A stretch of DNA of 14,788 nt from Candidatus Omnitrophota bacterium (GTDB lineage Bacteria; Omnitrophota; Gorgyraeia; Aquiviventales; Aquiviventaceae): assembly GCA_023247155.1 (NCBI GenBank), contig JAHFGZ010000011.1, forward strand, positions 1-14,788, in the 5' to 3' direction. The position numbers and the translations under genes were made by a program. The notes beneath the pieces were generated by a model. It did no database searches. It was given only the letters and a program-made list of their open reading frames with translations, and had not been told where the DNA came from. This document shows positions 13,010 through 14,788 of this stretch, piece after piece (the first letter of the stretch is position 1; each line of letters begins with the position of its first letter).

Positions 13010-14782
13010 ATGCCATCGCCATCCGGAGAGTCTTCAGCCCGCCTTGCGGCGTCGGAGCCGGCCGCCGTTGAGTGGGAGCGCAAGCCGAAGGCCATCGACG
13101 CCAACCTCAAGGACTACGACGCCATCTATAAGACCTTCGACTGGACAACCATCGAGCGGGAGTTCGACTGGTCGAAGACGGGGAAGGTGAACGTGGTCCA
13201 CGAGGCGGTGGACCGCCACGCCGCCTCCCCGCGCAAGGACAAGGTGGCGCTCGCCTTCACCGACTACGCGGGCCGGGATGAGCGCTACACCTTCCAGGAC
13301 CTCAAGCGGCTCACGAGTCGATTCGCCCACGCGCTGCGGCAGCTCGGCGTGAAGCAGGGCGACCGCGTGGGGACGTTCCTGCCGCGCACCCCGGAGCTCT
13401 ACATCGCCATCCTCGGCATCAACCGCCTCGGCGCCATCCCGGTGCCGCTCTTCGAGGCGTTCATGGAGCAGGCGGTCGAGGACCGATTGGGGGACAGCGA
13501 GGCGGTCGTCTGCGTCACCTCGCCCGCCCTCAAGGGCCGCATCCCGCTCAAGAAGCTGCCGACACTGAAGCGGCTCATCCTCGTCGGGGCCTCCGGGCCG
13601 CTTGCCCCGAACGAGGTGAGCTACGAGCAGGCCACGGCCAACGCCCCGGACTGGGTGGAGCCGGAGTGGCTCACCGCCGACGAGGGACTCATCATCCACT
13701 ACACCTCCGGTTCGACCGGGAAGTCCAAGGGGGCGCTCCACCGGCAGTACGCGATGGTGGGGCACTACCAGACCAGCAAGTGGGCGCTCGACCTGCGGGA
13801 CGACGACCAATATTGGTGCACCGCAGATCCAGGGTGGGTGACAGGAACGTCCTACGGCATCTATGGGCCGTGGACGCTGGGGATCTCCAGCGTCGTGATC
13901 GGCGGGCGCTTCGACCCGGACCGCTGGTACGAAACCATCCAACGCTACAAGGTGACCATGTGGTACAGCGCGCCGACCGCCTATCGGATGCTCATGTCGG
14001 CGGGCGAGGCGATCCCCAAGCGGTACGACCTCAAGAGCCTCCGACACATCTGCAGCGTTGGGGAGCCGCTCAACCCTGGGGCGCTGAAGTGGGTCAAGAA
14101 GATCACCGGCCTGGCGCCGCATGAGACCTGGTGGATGACCGAAACCGGCATGCAGCTCATCTGCAACTACCGAAGCTCGGAGTTCCCCATCGGGTGCACC
14201 GGCAAGCCGTTTCCCGGCACCTATGCGACGGTGGTGGACGACCAGGGCAAGGAGCTGCCGCCGGGGCAGCTCGGCCACCTTGTGGTCAAGCCGGGCTGGC
14301 CGTCGATGATGAAGGAGATCTGGCGCAACCCCGCGAAGTACCAGGAGTACTTCCGCATCCCCGGTTGGTACGTGAGCGGCGACACCGCATACAAGGATGC
14401 GGACGGCTATATCTGGTACCAGGGAAGGGCGGATGACGTCATCAAGACGGCTGGCGAGCGGGTGGGGCCGTTCGAGGTCGAAAGCGCCCTCGTCGCGCAC
14501 CCGGCGGTGGCCGAGGCGGGGGTGATCGGCAAGCCCGACGCGGTGCGCGGGCAGATCATCAAGGCCTTCGTCTCGCTGCGCAAGAATCATCAGCCCTCGG
14601 AGCAGCTCAAGCAGGAGATCGCCGACTTCGTGAAGAACAATCTCGCGGCCCACGCGGCCCCGCGCGAGATCGCCTTCGTCGACAAGGTGCCCAAGACCCG
14701 GTCGGGGAAGATCATGCGCCGCGTCCTGCGCGCCTGGGACCTCGGCGAGCCCGTTGGCGACATCTCGACCATGGAAGAATGA
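13010..14782 (+). CDS. acsA: Acetate-CoA ligase (AMP-forming acetyl-CoA synthetase)
   Basis: A 590-residue adenylate-forming enzyme making acetyl-CoA from acetate, ATP and CoA. The phosphate loop YTSGSTGKSKG is at 231-241, and WWMTETG has Trp374/Trp375, which includes the bulky residue that limits the pocket to acetate in Acs. Further on come SGDTAY, then GRADDVIKTAGERVGPFEVE, and PKTRSGKIMRR with catalytic Lys567, a potential regulatory acetylation site. The length and overall pattern fit the Bacillus AcsA type rather than the about 650-residue E. coli Acs. Propionate is a possible alternative substrate. It begins 12 nt after nuoH with a strong ribosome-binding site, so it is probably part of the nuo transcript. 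The gene is complete; AAAAGG follows at the window edge. Confidence 0.93.
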   Translation: MPSPSGESSARLAASEPAAVEWERKPKAIDANLKDYDAIYKTFDWTTIEREFDWSKTGKVNVVHEAVDRHAASPRKDKVALAFTDYAGRDERYTFQDLKRLTSRFAHALRQLGVKQGDRVGTFLPRTPELYIAILGINRLGAIPVPLFEAFMEQAVEDRLGDSEAVVCVTSPALKGRIPLKKLPTLKRLILVGASGPLAPNEVSYEQATANAPDWVEPEWLTADEGLIIHYTSGSTGKSKGALHRQYAMVGHYQTSKWALDLRDDDQYWCTADPGWVTGTSYGIYGPWTLGISSVVIGGRFDPDRWYETIQRYKVTMWYSAPTAYRMLMSAGEAIPKRYDLKSLRHICSVGEPLNPGALKWVKKITGLAPHETWWMTETGMQLICNYRSSEFPIGCTGKPFPGTYATVVDDQGKELPPGQLGHLVVKPGWPSMMKEIWRNPAKYQEYFRIPGWYVSGDTAYKDADGYIWYQGRADDVIKTAGERVGPFEVESALVAHPAVAEAGVIGKPDAVRGQIIKAFVSLRKNHQPSEQLKQEIADFVKNNLAAHAAPREIAFVDKVPKTRSGKIMRRVLRAWDLGEPVGDISTMEE

Positions 14783-14788
14783 AAAAGG

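Noticed and set aside
13034..14653. A reverse-strand open frame of 539 codons opposite acsA
   Set aside because: A composition shadow: no motif, and the plus strand encodes a complete acetate-CoA ligase with all signature motifs.

Overview
This is a GC-rich bacterial window (roughly 70% G+C by eye). All 14 confident genes lie on the plus strand and are tightly packed. The organism looks like an uncultivated Gram-negative bacterium with a respiratory chain. The grounds are complex I genes, a DsbD-type membrane thiol-disulfide reductase, a lipoprotein with a peptidoglycan-binding domain, and a small exported protein resembling a family tied to exosortase systems. No rRNA or other marker is present, so I do not name a phylum.

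Layout. (1) 47-3117: three adjoining genes for an inositol-monophosphatase-like sugar phosphatase, a family 1 glycosidase and an extended SDR epimerase/reductase, probably one carbohydrate-related transcript. The glycosidase has no ATG/GTG/TTG at its expected N-terminus; a CTG at 842 is the best candidate. (2) 3118-3315: spacer with a large composite inverted repeat and a sigma70-like promoter. (3) 3316-4849: a small exported protein resembling TIGR04073, then a short DsbD. (4) 4860-5446: a clear promoter and a lipoprotein with a coiled coil and a peptidoglycan-binding domain. (5) 5447-7344: a short, possibly coding stretch, then a stand-alone glucose-6-phosphate isomerase of the kind usually fused to transaldolase. 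(6) 7348-8310: a cobalamin-binding-protein-like gene (BtuF/HutX-type fold family) whose reading frame carries a REP-like palindrome. (7) 8331-14782: a complex I operon nuoA-B-C-D-I-H, with start/stop overlaps at most junctions, followed immediately by acetate-CoA ligase.

How they work together. NuoABCDIH supplies the connecting module (B, C, D, I) and two membrane subunits (A, H) of complex I. The dehydrogenase subunits EFG and the pump subunits JKLMN are not in the window. Acetate-CoA ligase behind nuoH suggests that acetate activation and respiration are co-transcribed. The phosphoglucose isomerase, sugar phosphatase and glycosidase are ordinary sugar metabolism.

The most unusual material is repetitive DNA rather than a new gene system. 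One REP-like family occurs twice, once between genes and once in frame inside a protein gene. A different 7-bp-unit palindrome fills the nuoD-nuoI gap. I found no CRISPR array, tRNA, rRNA, transposase gene or recognisable defence system, and nothing I would call a previously undescribed multi-gene system.
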